Assembly: GCA_039984955.1 (NCBI GenBank)
Contig: JBDWTN010000007.1
Location: 1,434,501 to 1,498,500 of the forward strand
DNA: 64,000 nucleotides
DNA from: Marinobacter alexandrii
Lineage (GTDB): Bacteria > Bacteroidota > Bacteroidia > Cytophagales > Cyclobacteriaceae
Direction of reading: 5' to 3'
In this document: positions 53,258-62,030 of the stretch, piece after piece
Position numbering within the stretch: position 1 is the first letter of the stretch
Layout: every line of letters starts with the position of its first letter
Program-made: the position numbers and the translations under genes
Notes under the pieces: model-generated
Seen by the model: the letters and a program-made list of their open reading frames with translations, nothing else
What the model was told of the DNA's origin: nothing
The model's database searches: none

Positions 53258-54549
53258 GGGTAAGTCAGTTCGATATTTTTGATATCATTCATATCCTTGG
53301 AATCAAATGCTAATATTCTGGAGTGCATTCCAATATTGATTACCTCTACTTTCCTTCCTGGGAATCTACTTTCGAGGTACCATTTCATTTCATGCTGAGA
53401 TCTGATGGGATTGTATTTTAACATCTGCGACCATCCGGGATCTGTAACTAACCTGTTTAAATTTTTGTGAAATTCAGGTTGTGTAAATCTGTTCATGTAG
53501 TGCAAAAACTTACCTTTTAACAGTGATGGCCACTCTTTCACCTTGACTGGAGCTGTCACCATATCCACGATTAGCAACTTCCCATCTTTCTTCAACACAC
53601 GTTCGATCTCAATCATTATTGGGTCCCAATCGAGGTAACGGTAGGACAGCAATGAAATAACTAAATCAAATGAATGATCCTGAAATGGAAGGGTCGGACC
53701 GTCGATTTTTTGAAATTTTATTTGATCATTCCCTTTGTTTAGGTCTCTTGCAAATTCAAGCAACTGATCCGACACATCCACTCCAAGGCCTGAAGAAATA
53801 CTATCCGATAATTCATTCAGTAGTGCCCCATTTCCACAACCAACATCAAGGACAGAGATGGCCTTATCTGGCAAGTGCTTAAGTATCCAGTTAAATTCAT
53901 CCTTTCTAACTTTTATGTCTTTAAATGTTTCAGCATACAATGCAGCGACGGAGTTATAAGTATCATCTATTTTCTCCAAACTTGGCTCAAAGCTTTTAAG
54001 TGCTTCTGGCTTCATTTGGTCGAGCATCTTTTTCATACTTGCCATCCATCCATGCGATTTTTTCCCTGGACATCCGAAGCAATAAAGATTTCCCTTAGAT
54101 CTCAACGGAATTTTGTATTTGTCTTTTCTTTCGGAGAATGTAGTATACCAATGATATCCGGCTGTCTTTACTTTCTGCACTCTTGCAAAATATGGAGCGA
54201 ACCACCTTGCTGACCTACAGCAATGAAATATTGCTTCCGCGTCTTTCGAAAAGGGGATTTCAAGTTTTTCAATTTCAAATGGACTGAATTGTTCTGGATA
54301 TTGTACTGTTCCATACATCGGCCCATACATACCAGAATGCCCAATAAAATGGAACTGGTCAATTTCATTGCCTTCCTCAGTAATCTTTCGAAACACTTCC
54401 CTTATTTCTTGCTTGGACTCAATTGCCTTACAGATAACCTCATTTTCTGACGATGCTAACTCTTTGGCCATTGTCTCTGCAACTCTTTGGAATTGAGCGC
54501 CTCCTTTACGGTAGAGCGTAGTATATAAGATTACAATTAGTTCTTTCAA
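53254..54549 (-). CDS. Caspase-like N-terminal domain fused to class I methyltransferase
   Basis: A 431-residue two-domain protein. Residues 1-165 look like a caspase/CHAT-type fold: IVILYTTLYRKGGAQFQR in the first strand, HFIGHSGMYGP with H71 in a GHSG loop, and AIFHCCRSARWFA with C110/C111, the usual His-then-Cys order of that clan. CFGCPGKK (157-164) may bind metal. Residues about 195-400 are a methyltransferase with motif I VLDVGCGNG (233-241), FQKIDGPTLPFQDHSFDLVISLLSYRYLDWD and VLKKDGKLLIVDM. Operon overlaps with GT-C-like (four bases) and racemase genes. The fold assignment of the N-terminus is my inference; function unknown. Confidence 0.6.
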   Translation of the reverse strand: MKELIVILYTTLYRKGGAQFQRVAETMAKELASSENEVICKAIESKQEIREVFRKITEEGNEIDQFHFIGHSGMYGPMYGTVQYPEQFSPFEIEKLEIPFSKDAEAIFHCCRSARWFAPYFARVQKVKTAGYHWYTTFSERKDKYKIPLRSKGNLYCFGCPGKKSHGWMASMKKMLDQMKPEALKSFEPSLEKIDDTYNSVAALYAETFKDIKVRKDEFNWILKHLPDKAISVLDVGCGNGALLNELSDSISSGLGVDVSDQLLEFARDLNKGNDQIKFQKIDGPTLPFQDHSFDLVISLLSYRYLDWDPIMIEIERVLKKDGKLLIVDMVTAPVKVKEWPSLLKGKFLHYMNRFTQPEFHKNLNRLVTDPGWSQMLKYNPIRSQHEMKWYLESRFPGRKVEVINIGMHSRILAFDSKDMNDIKNIELTYP

Positions 54550-55997
54550 AGCTTCTTTCCTTTGGTAAGATATTCAGGTCTATCGTAAAGTGGGTTGCCT
54601 CCTCTTTTTAGTAATTCCAGTATAGTCACATCTTTAGCATTGTAAACTCTTTCCAAATAAGATCTCCATATATTCTCCGGCATAGCATAATACTGTTGAG
54701 ATAGTTTTTGGAGCATGTCAATTTCTCCTTGTTCCAAGTACTTTGTAAAATGAAAAAACTCTAGGTTCGATACAATCCTTAGTGTTTTGTCATAGTCCTC
54801 ACCATTTGGAGGGTTCCAGTTTAATGCATCAAATGACGTTTCATAAATAATCATTTCTGCTAAGGATTTTTGAACAATTACTAATGAGTAGGATTGCGAG
54901 TTATAATTCTCACTGAGTCTTTTTACTACAATTGAGTAAAGCTTATTAGGTGGGTCATATTTACTGGAATCGTATGAGCTGTGACTAAAGAAGCTGAAGC
55001 ATAATAAAAGAATGAATGCTGGATATACCAGCTTTGATTTCCATTTTGTTTTCATAAGAAAATAAGTACTCCATAATACTGGAGCGACTAAAAAAAATCT
55101 ATAGCCCATGCTTCCATTATCCATTACAAAAAAAGGAAGTAAGCAAAGTATCAAAAGTGCCGGCCAACCGATGCGGCTCATTAGATCATCAGACTGATAT
55201 TCTTTGTTTCTTGCGTAGTAGAAAATGGAGACGATCACCAGACTAGTGAAAATAATTAGATCCAATGTCCACCATAGAGATATGTCCTTTTCCATTATTC
55301 TGTAAAATGAAAAGGGGGCAAATTGTGGAATGAAGGAAAACTGATTTTCAAAGCGCATTAAATCACTGATATGAATAATACCTGGAAGTAGCGAAGCGAT
55401 CACCAGAACAATAAATCCTAGAATAATCCACTTCAATTTTATGTATTTCAGACTATAAATAACAAGTAGTATGATACAAAAACCTCCAATCATTCGATGT
55501 GAGAAAATGCAAAATAGAAATGTGATTAGAATAGCTTTCCAAGAATGACTTATTAGTGACGAAAGGAAAAATGTGAAGAAAATCAACCCTAACGCATTCT
55601 TTGGAAATTGAATGATGAAAAAAGTCAGGGTGGGGCTAAAAAGGAGGTAACAACCGATGATGAGAACCAACAGCCAATTATTTGAATGCTTTCTGACAAT
55701 GATGCAGGATGCACTTACCAACGCTGCACCCAATAGAGCAGAGCCAAATTTGAAGGCAAGTATATAATCACCAATAAGCCAGGAAAGAAATGTGAAATAC
55801 GGGTAAATTATAGAATAGTCAAGCGATTGCAGATATCCATATGTTAACCATGAATGAGATTGCATGACATAATAATAACCGTCCCATCCATTTGGATATG
55901 GACTTTTATTTAGCACTATCATTCTCAACCCAAATGACAATAGTCCAAATCCAATAGCCGTCAATAGCCCAAACCTATTTTTTGAAGACCAAGGCAT
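54546..55997 (-). CDS. Polytopic membrane protein, GT-C-like glycosyltransferase
   Basis: A 483-residue protein with about ten hydrophobic helices. The first loop after TM1 has NGWDGYYYVMQSHSWLTYG with an acidic residue in the position typical of the GT-C/dolichol-phosphate-sugar transferases (ArnT/PMT-like), and the C-terminus is soluble (EYLTKGKK). Likely moves a lipid-linked sugar in the periplasm. It overlaps the upstream amidase gene by 23 bases and the downstream fusion gene by four. Its acceptor is unknown. Confidence 0.62.
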   Translation of the reverse strand: MPWSSKNRFGLLTAIGFGLLSFGLRMIVLNKSPYPNGWDGYYYVMQSHSWLTYGYLQSLDYSIIYPYFTFLSWLIGDYILAFKFGSALLGAALVSASCIIVRKHSNNWLLVLIIGCYLLFSPTLTFFIIQFPKNALGLIFFTFFLSSLISHSWKAILITFLFCIFSHRMIGGFCIILLVIYSLKYIKLKWIILGFIVLVIASLLPGIIHISDLMRFENQFSFIPQFAPFSFYRIMEKDISLWWTLDLIIFTSLVIVSIFYYARNKEYQSDDLMSRIGWPALLILCLLPFFVMDNGSMGYRFFLVAPVLWSTYFLMKTKWKSKLVYPAFILLLCFSFFSHSSYDSSKYDPPNKLYSIVVKRLSENYNSQSYSLVIVQKSLAEMIIYETSFDALNWNPPNGEDYDKTLRIVSNLEFFHFTKYLEQGEIDMLQKLSQQYYAMPENIWRSYLERVYNAKDVTILELLKRGGNPLYDRPEYLTKGKKL

Positions 55998-56676
55998 ATT
56001 CTGATTTTAATTTTTCTCTTAAACTCTTCATGAAAACTGGGCCTGGATCAGGTTTGTCGTGTGGATAGTATGTGCTATCTAATTCAAGAAATAACTTGAA
56101 ATGTGGTAACTCTTGTTGAGTGTACTCATCATGTCCAATTAAGTATTCTATTGAAGAGTATTTAGCAGTTAAATATTGAATAAGCAATGCGTTTGATGTC
56201 AGTTGTTTTACAGTCAACTCATCACTCGATCTTGCTACATTCTCAATTCCAATACTTACATGATTAAAGCCTATTATATGTCTGGCCATAACTGAATCAG
56301 GAAGTAAATTATAGATAGATCCATCCCTGTCAATAACATAATGTATACCCACATTTAGACTGCTGTAGTTAGCTATATCCGTTCTATTCTTAGCTAAGTG
56401 GTTCTGCTTAAACAGTTCAATAGTCTCTTCGAGTGTAGGTATTACTGTATGGTGAACTACAATCATTTTTGGCTGGTCTATCAAATAAGTATCCAGGCCA
56501 TAATGCTTTGAACTGTAGCTTTTCGTAAGTTCTTTCTTTACTTCAGAAAAAGTAGAGATTGTGTCTACCTCCACATTAAGGGTAGGAGTAGATACTTGAG
56601 CAGTTCTACCAGAATTGTTGCACCCAAAAAATAGAATAAAGAAACTAAGACTCCATTGACTTAATGAATTGGGCAT
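55975..56676 (-). CDS. N-acetylmuramoyl-L-alanine amidase-like lipoprotein (Amidase_2)
   Basis: A 233-residue exported protein with lipobox LFFGC (Cys near 19). The amidase_2 fold shows the zinc ligands: MIVVHHTVIPTLEE (first His), GFNHVSIGIEN and HDKPDPGP near the C-terminus (Asp/His). HYVIDRDGSIYNLLPDSVMARHIIG is the substrate-groove region. It would cut the amide between MurNAc and the stem peptide or recognise peptidoglycan. It overlaps its YARHG neighbour by 32 bases and its GT-C neighbour by 23. Confidence 0.85.
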   Translation of the reverse strand: MPNSLSQWSLSFFILFFGCNNSGRTAQVSTPTLNVEVDTISTFSEVKKELTKSYSSKHYGLDTYLIDQPKMIVVHHTVIPTLEETIELFKQNHLAKNRTDIANYSSLNVGIHYVIDRDGSIYNLLPDSVMARHIIGFNHVSIGIENVARSSDELTVKQLTSNALLIQYLTAKYSSIEYLIGHDEYTQQELPHFKLFLELDSTYYPHDKPDPGPVFMKSLREKLKSEYALVFKK

Positions 56677-57490
56677 TCTTCTTCTCTATTTCATTAAGAA
56701 AATTAGTTGCATCATCAAAGTAAGGAGTATACCATTCTTTGAAATAAAAATGCTCTTTCATTCGATCAGTCTTAAACATATGTCCATGCCTAGCAAAAAT
56801 TTCGTTTCTAAAATAAGCCAATTCATTACCATCCATTGCAGCTAGATCCTCCTTTGTTAACTCTGCAATTCTTGCCTTTAAATAAAGATTTGATCTATTG
56901 TAAATCACTGGCTCTACCAAATTGACTATTAAATTTTGTTCTAACCTTGAATTGGAAATATCTCTATCAAATTCACCGTAATAACTAGGTGCTAGAAATG
57001 ACCGATAAAAATTTGATTTGATAGCTATTTTCACGTCCGTTACCTTCCCTTCTACCTGAGATGTCAAGAGATCTACAATTTCCAACTGACCAGTTATTTT
57101 TAATGTATCTCCTAAATGGTCATTAGCTGTATTGACAGTGTAATTAGCAAGTTTGATTAATGAATTACTATGATTCATAGTGATCTCCATCCTCTCCAAT
57201 AAATCCCTTTCGATTAGCACGGCCGAATATTCAAACTCGGTACCGTCCATGGTCAGATTTTCATATTTCACAAAGGTATTTTCATCCACATCAACAGCCT
57301 CTTCTCTTAAGTGAAAAAAGAGCTGCTCCTTCAGTTTAAATTCATCTTTGCCTTTGAAAGAAAATTCTTTAGGAGTCTCCGTTTTCTCAGTAACTGGAGT
57401 TTCTCCATTTGAAGTGTTTGAATTGCTTGAGGAACACGAATAGAAAATCCAAATCAGTAGGGTTAAAAAAAAGAGATTGGTGAACTTCAT
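56645..57490 (-). CDS. YARHG-domain lipoprotein
   Basis: A 281-residue lipoprotein with lipobox IFYSC and a Ser/Asn-rich linker. The C-terminal 70 residues form the YARHG domain, here LAYFRNEIFARHGHMFKTDRM...FYFKEWYTPYFDDAT, a small extracellular module of unknown function found in Bacteroidota and Firmicutes. The middle part has strand-rich stretches (EYSAVLIERDLLERMEITM) with no named family. First gene of a five-gene operon that continues to the racemase, all linked by overlaps. Confidence 0.78.
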   Translation of the reverse strand: MKFTNLFFLTLLIWIFYSCSSSNSNTSNGETPVTEKTETPKEFSFKGKDEFKLKEQLFFHLREEAVDVDENTFVKYENLTMDGTEFEYSAVLIERDLLERMEITMNHSNSLIKLANYTVNTANDHLGDTLKITGQLEIVDLLTSQVEGKVTDVKIAIKSNFYRSFLAPSYYGEFDRDISNSRLEQNLIVNLVEPVIYNRSNLYLKARIAELTKEDLAAMDGNELAYFRNEIFARHGHMFKTDRMKEHFYFKEWYTPYFDDATNFLNEIEKKNAQFIKSMES

Positions 57491-57549
57491 TTTCTGAATT
57501 TTACTGGAAAGGTAAATAAAGTTTGAGTCCAGTCAAATACACTTGAGAA

Positions 57550-58605
57550 TCAATTGCTAGCATCTCGCTGTGTCATGTTTTCGTGAAAAGTTAAGACTAT
57601 TAGAATGGCTTTGTGATCTATTTCTGGGGCACCCATTGTGAAACTAGATTCAACTTTCTTTGTGGAAAGGTCTGGATGTAAATGATCAGGTCCATATTCC
57701 ACGTTATGATGATCTGCTGAATCAAATCGAGCTATCTGCTTTCCAGATTTATCAAAAATCATATAACCATAATTCATTAATGAATCTAGTCTTAGAATCA
57801 ACTTGAATGAACTTAGTCTTCGTTTTGCAGTTATGGCGTTCCCCTTAATAGAAACTACTGTACAATCAAGCTCCTGATCTAATGTTAATAGAGCTGAAAA
57901 AATGACCTCATCTTTGGTTAGTTTTCTAGTTTCTAATCTAGATTCCACTTTGAATTTTTTATTCAAATAGTCGAGAAAATTGCCATGTAGAGTGGCTTCA
58001 TTAAAGTGTTTTTGACACAAATGAAACCCAACCATTATCCCTGAAAGATTATTAGCCATAGTACTTGAAGCAAACATTGAAACATCTTCTCCACAGATCA
58101 CACAATTCTTGGTTTTAATGTAAATCCCTTGGTCAATAGATGTCGATTTCACTCTTCCATTTACCCAACCCTTGTAAAACTTGTTTTCCTCTTCTTGCCT
58201 TTTCTTATAAATAGAAACTCTCAATGATGCCTCATCCTTTTTGATTAAGTCATCAAATTCTTTGTGCATCAGAAACGGAAGATCGAAACCTCCGTCTTTC
58301 AATCTCAAGGCTGTATTGGACATTTTTCCCATATCCTTCTCTGAAATAAAGTAAAGCCTACCAAGTGGAATATCATCTTCAAAATTATAGTAGGCACAAA
58401 AAAAGAACGTACCTTCAGCAAGAAACAAGAAAGTTTTGTCCGCATCATAAAGCATAGTCAATAGATGACTTTCGTGATACAACTGAACTGAGAATACAGG
58501 ACTCTCCATAGGAAAATTTCCTAATACAACTTGTATTCCCTTATCAATCTGATTTCCAGTTAGTCGATGAGAATAAAGGAAATCAAAGTATTCAAATAGG
58601 TTCAT
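57550..58605 (-). CDS. Unknown protein of the RtcB operon with possible zinc-binding motif
   Basis: A 351-residue soluble protein. I do not recognise the family. A central CVICGEDVSMF and, about 30 residues later, FHLCQKHFNEA give a C-x2-C...C-x2-H pattern that could bind one zinc ion. The N-terminal YFDFLYSHRLTGNQIDKGIQVVLG and the C-terminal acidic region show no motif. It starts four bases after the 179-aa gene and is on the same strand as rtcB, so it is probably cotranscribed with it and thus linked to RNA repair or its regulation. Confidence 0.6.
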   Translation of the reverse strand: MNLFEYFDFLYSHRLTGNQIDKGIQVVLGNFPMESPVFSVQLYHESHLLTMLYDADKTFLFLAEGTFFFCAYYNFEDDIPLGRLYFISEKDMGKMSNTALRLKDGGFDLPFLMHKEFDDLIKKDEASLRVSIYKKRQEEENKFYKGWVNGRVKSTSIDQGIYIKTKNCVICGEDVSMFASSTMANNLSGIMVGFHLCQKHFNEATLHGNFLDYLNKKFKVESRLETRKLTKDEVIFSALLTLDQELDCTVVSIKGNAITAKRRLSSFKLILRLDSLMNYGYMIFDKSGKQIARFDSADHHNVEYGPDHLHPDLSTKKVESSFTMGAPEIDHKAILIVLTFHENMTQRDASN

Positions 58606-58608
58606 TTC

Positions 58609-59130
58609 TTAGTCCTTCTGGTCATCAATAGCGCTTTCATCTTTCCATTTCCTAAAAACTTTCAATATCTCCTCGTCAATATTGGTCCGGTCAGCATCAT
58701 TCCAGTAGTATTGAAATTCATCAAACTCCAAATCCTCTTTAGCATACGATAGAAGATAAAAATCTAAGTATTCAGAATTGTAATCTGAAGCATAGTAGAT
58801 GTCTCTCAATGAACTTAATAAAACTCTCAGTTCCTTCTCTCCCTTTAATCCAAGATCAACTAAATAAGTGGCATAATTTCGAATTACAGTCTCATTGTCT
58901 TCGTAACTCAACCCAAGTTCAACCAATATTCGATCGGTCAATTCTTTTAACTCAAACTGATTGTAAGGCTTTTCGAGTAGAGCAAGCATAGACAAGCTTT
59001 CAGTTTCAAAGCCTGCCTGCATCATCTCTACTGCCCAATCAGCCCATTTTTCATCAACACTTCTATTGAATACTTTCCAAGCAAGGATTTCATAAGTTCT
59101 TGGAATTGGTTCCATATCAGTCCACTTCAT
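58609..59130 (-). CDS. Unknown small protein directly downstream of rtcB
   Basis: About 173 residues; an all-helical, acidic protein (FELKELTDRILVELGL, ELRVLLSSLRDIYYA, EFDEFQYYWNDADRTNIDEEILKVFRKW). The start is uncertain: ATGs at 59148 and 59130 lie inside rtcB's 3' end, and one at 59115 lies two bases after its stop. I do not recognise the family. The overlap with rtcB argues for translational coupling, so it is a candidate accessory factor of RtcB. A similar gene beside rtcB in other Bacteroidota would be worth checking. Confidence 0.6.
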   Translation of the reverse strand: MKWTDMEPIPRTYEILAWKVFNRSVDEKWADWAVEMMQAGFETESLSMLALLEKPYNQFELKELTDRILVELGLSYEDNETVIRNYATYLVDLGLKGEKELRVLLSSLRDIYYASDYNSEYLDFYLLSYAKEDLEFDEFQYYWNDADRTNIDEEILKVFRKWKDESAIDDQKD

Positions 59131-60526
59131 GAAATTTTTCATCACCACACATTCTTACAATCTTAGGCTGAAACGAACCAACAACATCAACTAAGTCTTT
59201 TTGAGACTCCATTACCTTCTCGATGTCTTTATAAGCCATCGGTGCTTCATCTAATCCAGAACCAATTACTTCAACTTTGGCTGCATTGATGTGATCTATC
59301 ACGGTGTTCTTGTCCAAAGTGTTCTTAGCTTGAGTCCGAGACATTGCTCGACCTGCACCATGTGAAGCCGAGTTAATTGATGCCTCATCTCCTTTACCTC
59401 TAACAATAAATCCCGGTGCAGTCATAGATCCTGGAATGATACCTAAGACTCCTTTACCAGCAGGTGTTGCACCTTTTCTGTGAACGATGATCTCATCACC
59501 ATTTCTATCCTTCTCCTTCCAAGCGAAGTTGTGATGGTTTTCAATCATTGTTACAGGATTAGCTCTTAGTCCAACAGCCATTCTCTCGTGGATTTGGTGA
59601 TGACATGCTGAAGCATATTCTCCAGCAAGATTCATGGCCAACCAATACTCTTGCCCAAGCTCTGTATCTAAATCCAGCCACGCAAGGTGCCTTGCTTCAT
59701 CGGGTAGCTTACAGTTTTCCATTGCAAGCTTTGTGTAATGTTTTGCAATGTTTGCTCCAAATCCTCTTGACCCTGAATGAGAAAGGACAGCTAAGTAATT
59801 TCCTGTTGCTAATCCAAATTCATTATTCTCATCTTCGATTTCAGTTATTCCAAATTCAACGAAATGATTACCTCCGCCTGAAGATCCTATTTGCATTGCC
59901 GCTCTATCTTTTAGGTCACCAACAACTCTGATCTCATTGAACAGGCTGTCTTCTAAAATCTCATGGTCTTTTGGTTTTTTGAAAGTCGCTTTCCCAAACT
60001 TGGTGTTTCGAACAAGCATCTTCTTTAGATCTTCTTTTCTATCAACTAAAATCGACTCAGGAATATCGTAGATTGTCATACACATTCTGCACCCAATATC
60101 AACACCAACTCCGTATGGAATAACTGCATTTTCAGTAGCCAGAACTCCTCCAATAGGTAAGCCATACCCTTGGTGTGCATCTGGCATTAATGCTCCTGCT
60201 TTGGCAATAGGGAGCCGCATTGCATTTTCTATTTGATTTAGTGCTCCCTGCTCGATTCCCTCAGCTCCATAGACTTTGTACAAATCTGGAGTCTCCCGAA
60301 GTGGCAAGACCGTTTCAATAGGAGTTATAAGTTCTTTTGCAATTGGAGCAAACACCTCGTGATCTACAAAATCTTCAGGTTTTGCCAACACTTCTTGAAG
60401 GGAGCCTTTAACATTTTCAATCTCGCTTGAATTAATTACCTCAATAGCAACGCCAATGGCCTTTCCTTCAGGGTAACCCAACTTGATTAATTCTTCGCCT
60501 GTAACATGTGTTTTATTTTCTTCCAT
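59117..60526 (-). CDS. rtcB: RtcB-family RNA ligase
   Basis: A 469-residue RtcB: GALMPDAHQGYGLPIGGV (111-128), GVDIGCRMCM with the metal cysteine C146, SSGGGNHFVEFG (H221), AVLSHSGSRGFG (H250), ENHHNFAW and INSASHGAGRAMSR (H389, expected GMP-accepting histidine). RtcB joins 2',3'-cyclic-phosphate (or 3'-phosphate) to 5'-OH RNA ends and repairs cleaved tRNAs. The DIGCRM string replaces the DIGCGM of classic RtcB, which marks a distinct subgroup. A terminator-like hairpin between the slipin gene and rtcB implies an own promoter, and a 45-bp element upstream matches one before the tRNA-like array. Confidence 0.92.
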   Translation of the reverse strand: MEENKTHVTGEELIKLGYPEGKAIGVAIEVINSSEIENVKGSLQEVLAKPEDFVDHEVFAPIAKELITPIETVLPLRETPDLYKVYGAEGIEQGALNQIENAMRLPIAKAGALMPDAHQGYGLPIGGVLATENAVIPYGVGVDIGCRMCMTIYDIPESILVDRKEDLKKMLVRNTKFGKATFKKPKDHEILEDSLFNEIRVVGDLKDRAAMQIGSSGGGNHFVEFGITEIEDENNEFGLATGNYLAVLSHSGSRGFGANIAKHYTKLAMENCKLPDEARHLAWLDLDTELGQEYWLAMNLAGEYASACHHQIHERMAVGLRANPVTMIENHHNFAWKEKDRNGDEIIVHRKGATPAGKGVLGIIPGSMTAPGFIVRGKGDEASINSASHGAGRAMSRTQAKNTLDKNTVIDHINAAKVEVIGSGLDEAPMAYKDIEKVMESQKDLVDVVGSFQPKIVRMCGDEKFHEVD

Positions 60527-60568
60527 GATCCAAAGGAAAACACTAAGTACGCAGTGTTTTTGCGTAGT
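60524..60568 (-). promoter_or_regulatory. 45-bp element upstream of rtcB, shared with the tRNA-like array
   Basis: Ends at the rtcB start codon. Compared with 62788-62832 it has 34 of 45 identical bases without a gap. The conserved core reads ACTACGCAAAAA, then ACTGCG; ACTACGCA and TGCGTACTTAGT form an imperfect inverted repeat. A likely operator for the WYL regulator or a shared promoter. See the finding on this element. Confidence 0.7.
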
Positions 60569-60580
60569 TAAAATTATTAT

Positions 60581-60612
60581 AAAAAAAAGGAGATGTTAAT
60601 ACGCATCTCCTT
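60581..60612 (-). terminator. Terminator after the slipin gene
   Basis: On the minus strand AAGGAGATG pairs with CATCTCCTT around an eight-base loop (9-bp stem), followed by a run of at least eight T (the A tract at 60581-60588 on the plus strand). Lies between the slipin stop and rtcB, so rtcB probably depends on its own start site or on read-through. Confidence 0.85.
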
Positions 60613-60617
60613 ACCAT

Positions 60618-61721
60618 TTACTTGCCTGGAGTAAAAATTCCTTTCAATTGGTCGACAATCTGTCCGTTACCGGAAACAGTAATCTCTCCAATCTTATCAG
60701 CAATTTTCTCGACATATTCCATCTCTTTCAATTTGAACAGCATGTCGTTATCCTCCATCAACTTTGCGGTGTTTAACAAGCTCCTTGTCGAAGCTGTTTC
60801 TTCCCTTCTGGTGATCACATTTGCCTGCGCTTGTTTTTGCGCAATCAACACTTGGTTCATGATCTCCTTCATATCACCCGGCAAGATGATATCTCTGACA
60901 CCACATCCTCTAATCTCAACTCCAAGTTTATCAGCTTTACCTTTCAAAGAACTCAATACATACTTGGTAATCGCTTCCTTGTTTTCCAACAATTCGTCTA
61001 ATGTCAAAGTACCAATGAATTCCCTCAAAGCAAACTGCATGAAGATGTACAATTGCTTTTCATAGTCTTTGTTATCGACTACTGCTTTTGTCACATCTAC
61101 CACCTTGTATTGAGTGTAGAAGTTAATCCTCAAGGCTGCTTTGTCTTTGGTCAAAATCTCCTGACCAGACACTTCTAATTGCAATTGCCTTAAGTCCACT
61201 TTTGAGACGGATACCTCTTTGGCATTCTTCCAGAAGTAGTATTCTCCTGGTCCCAAAATCTTATCGACTTTATTGTCGACAAACAACACTCCATTTTCAT
61301 AAGAGTCGACTTTGCATACTCTCACATAAGGCACTAATTCCTTTCTCTTGATTGATAAGAGATCGATCGCTTCAGTGATCTCAATCTTACTTAAGTCTAC
61401 TTTAACGAAGGAATACTCAGTCAACCCTTTCCAGAAAGTGTACCTACCTGGAGTCAATACGGCTTTAAAGTTGCTGTTCTCGTATTGAATAGTAAGTTCG
61501 TTATCGCCGACCTCAACAATTGTAAAGTGTTCTACCAACTTCTCATCCCTCAAAAGCACATTAAGCTCGATTGAAGGATAGAATGGCTTTGACAAGTCGT
61601 ACTTTACGACTGTTTCAAATGGCTTTATCCAATGAATCCCCTCAGAGATTACTCTTTTGTAATCACCTTTTCTAAACACTAAGCCAATTTTACCAGCATT
61701 AATTCTGATCCTTTTCATCAC
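60618..61721 (-). CDS. Slipin / SPFH-domain protein associated with RtcB
   Basis: A 367-residue band-7 protein without an obvious N-terminal TM hairpin. The first 150 residues hold two similar units: LTPGRYTFWKGLTEYSFVKVDL and LGPGEYYFWKNAKEVSVSKVDL. The SPFH domain follows (AALRINFYTQYKVVDVTKAV, FIGTLTLDELL, ADKLGVEIRGCGVRDIILPGDMKEIMNQVL) and ends in a helical region with QAQANVITRREETASTRSLL. Slipins adjoin RtcB in several bacterial RNA-repair operons, where their role is not settled. Preceded by a 309-bp structured leader and the tRNA-like array on the same strand. A second ATG follows directly (MM), so 61718 is equally possible. Confidence 0.88.
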   Translation of the reverse strand: MMKRIRINAGKIGLVFRKGDYKRVISEGIHWIKPFETVVKYDLSKPFYPSIELNVLLRDEKLVEHFTIVEVGDNELTIQYENSNFKAVLTPGRYTFWKGLTEYSFVKVDLSKIEITEAIDLLSIKRKELVPYVRVCKVDSYENGVLFVDNKVDKILGPGEYYFWKNAKEVSVSKVDLRQLQLEVSGQEILTKDKAALRINFYTQYKVVDVTKAVVDNKDYEKQLYIFMQFALREFIGTLTLDELLENKEAITKYVLSSLKGKADKLGVEIRGCGVRDIILPGDMKEIMNQVLIAQKQAQANVITRREETASTRSLLNTAKLMEDNDMLFKLKEMEYVEKIADKIGEITVSGNGQIVDQLKGIFTPGK

Positions 61722-62030
61722 ATTTATATTTAATAGATTAAAAATTCATAAGTAGAAAGCAGCGTAGACTAAGCCATCTTTCGAATGTGGAATTATGATT
61801 CAGAATGAATCGAGTCAATCAGTTTTCTTATGGGTGATCATCCTTTCACTTTAATCATATGTGATCAACGTTACTCAGTGTCTGCCTTAAGAAAAGTAAC
61901 ATGTCTTTTCAAACGGTATCCTCACTAATTCAAGACATCTCCAGACTGCTCGTAATCCGAAGACTACTTCGCAGGCTAAGCCTATTCTGCTTTCAGAATG
62001 GTACCATGTTTTAGAAGATGGCGGCTTCAA
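61722..62030 (-). other. Structured leader between the tRNA-like array and the slipin gene
   Basis: 309 bp without an open gene on the minus strand. Several hairpins are visible when read in the slipin direction: ATTCTG/CAGAAT, GAAG/CTTC around TAGT, GTTAC/GTAAC enclosing about 20 bases. A stretch CCGTTTGAA occurs both just after the last tRNA-like unit and again about 120 bases later after GGATA. It looks like the remains of further tRNA-like units or a processed 5' leader. I see no ribosome-binding site in it and no strong promoter. Confidence 0.45.

Noticed and set aside
61741-61790. Third copy of the rtcB control element upstream of slipin (GCAGCGTAGACTAAG)
   Set aside because: Only the GCGTAG core matches; the A-tract and spacing are missing.
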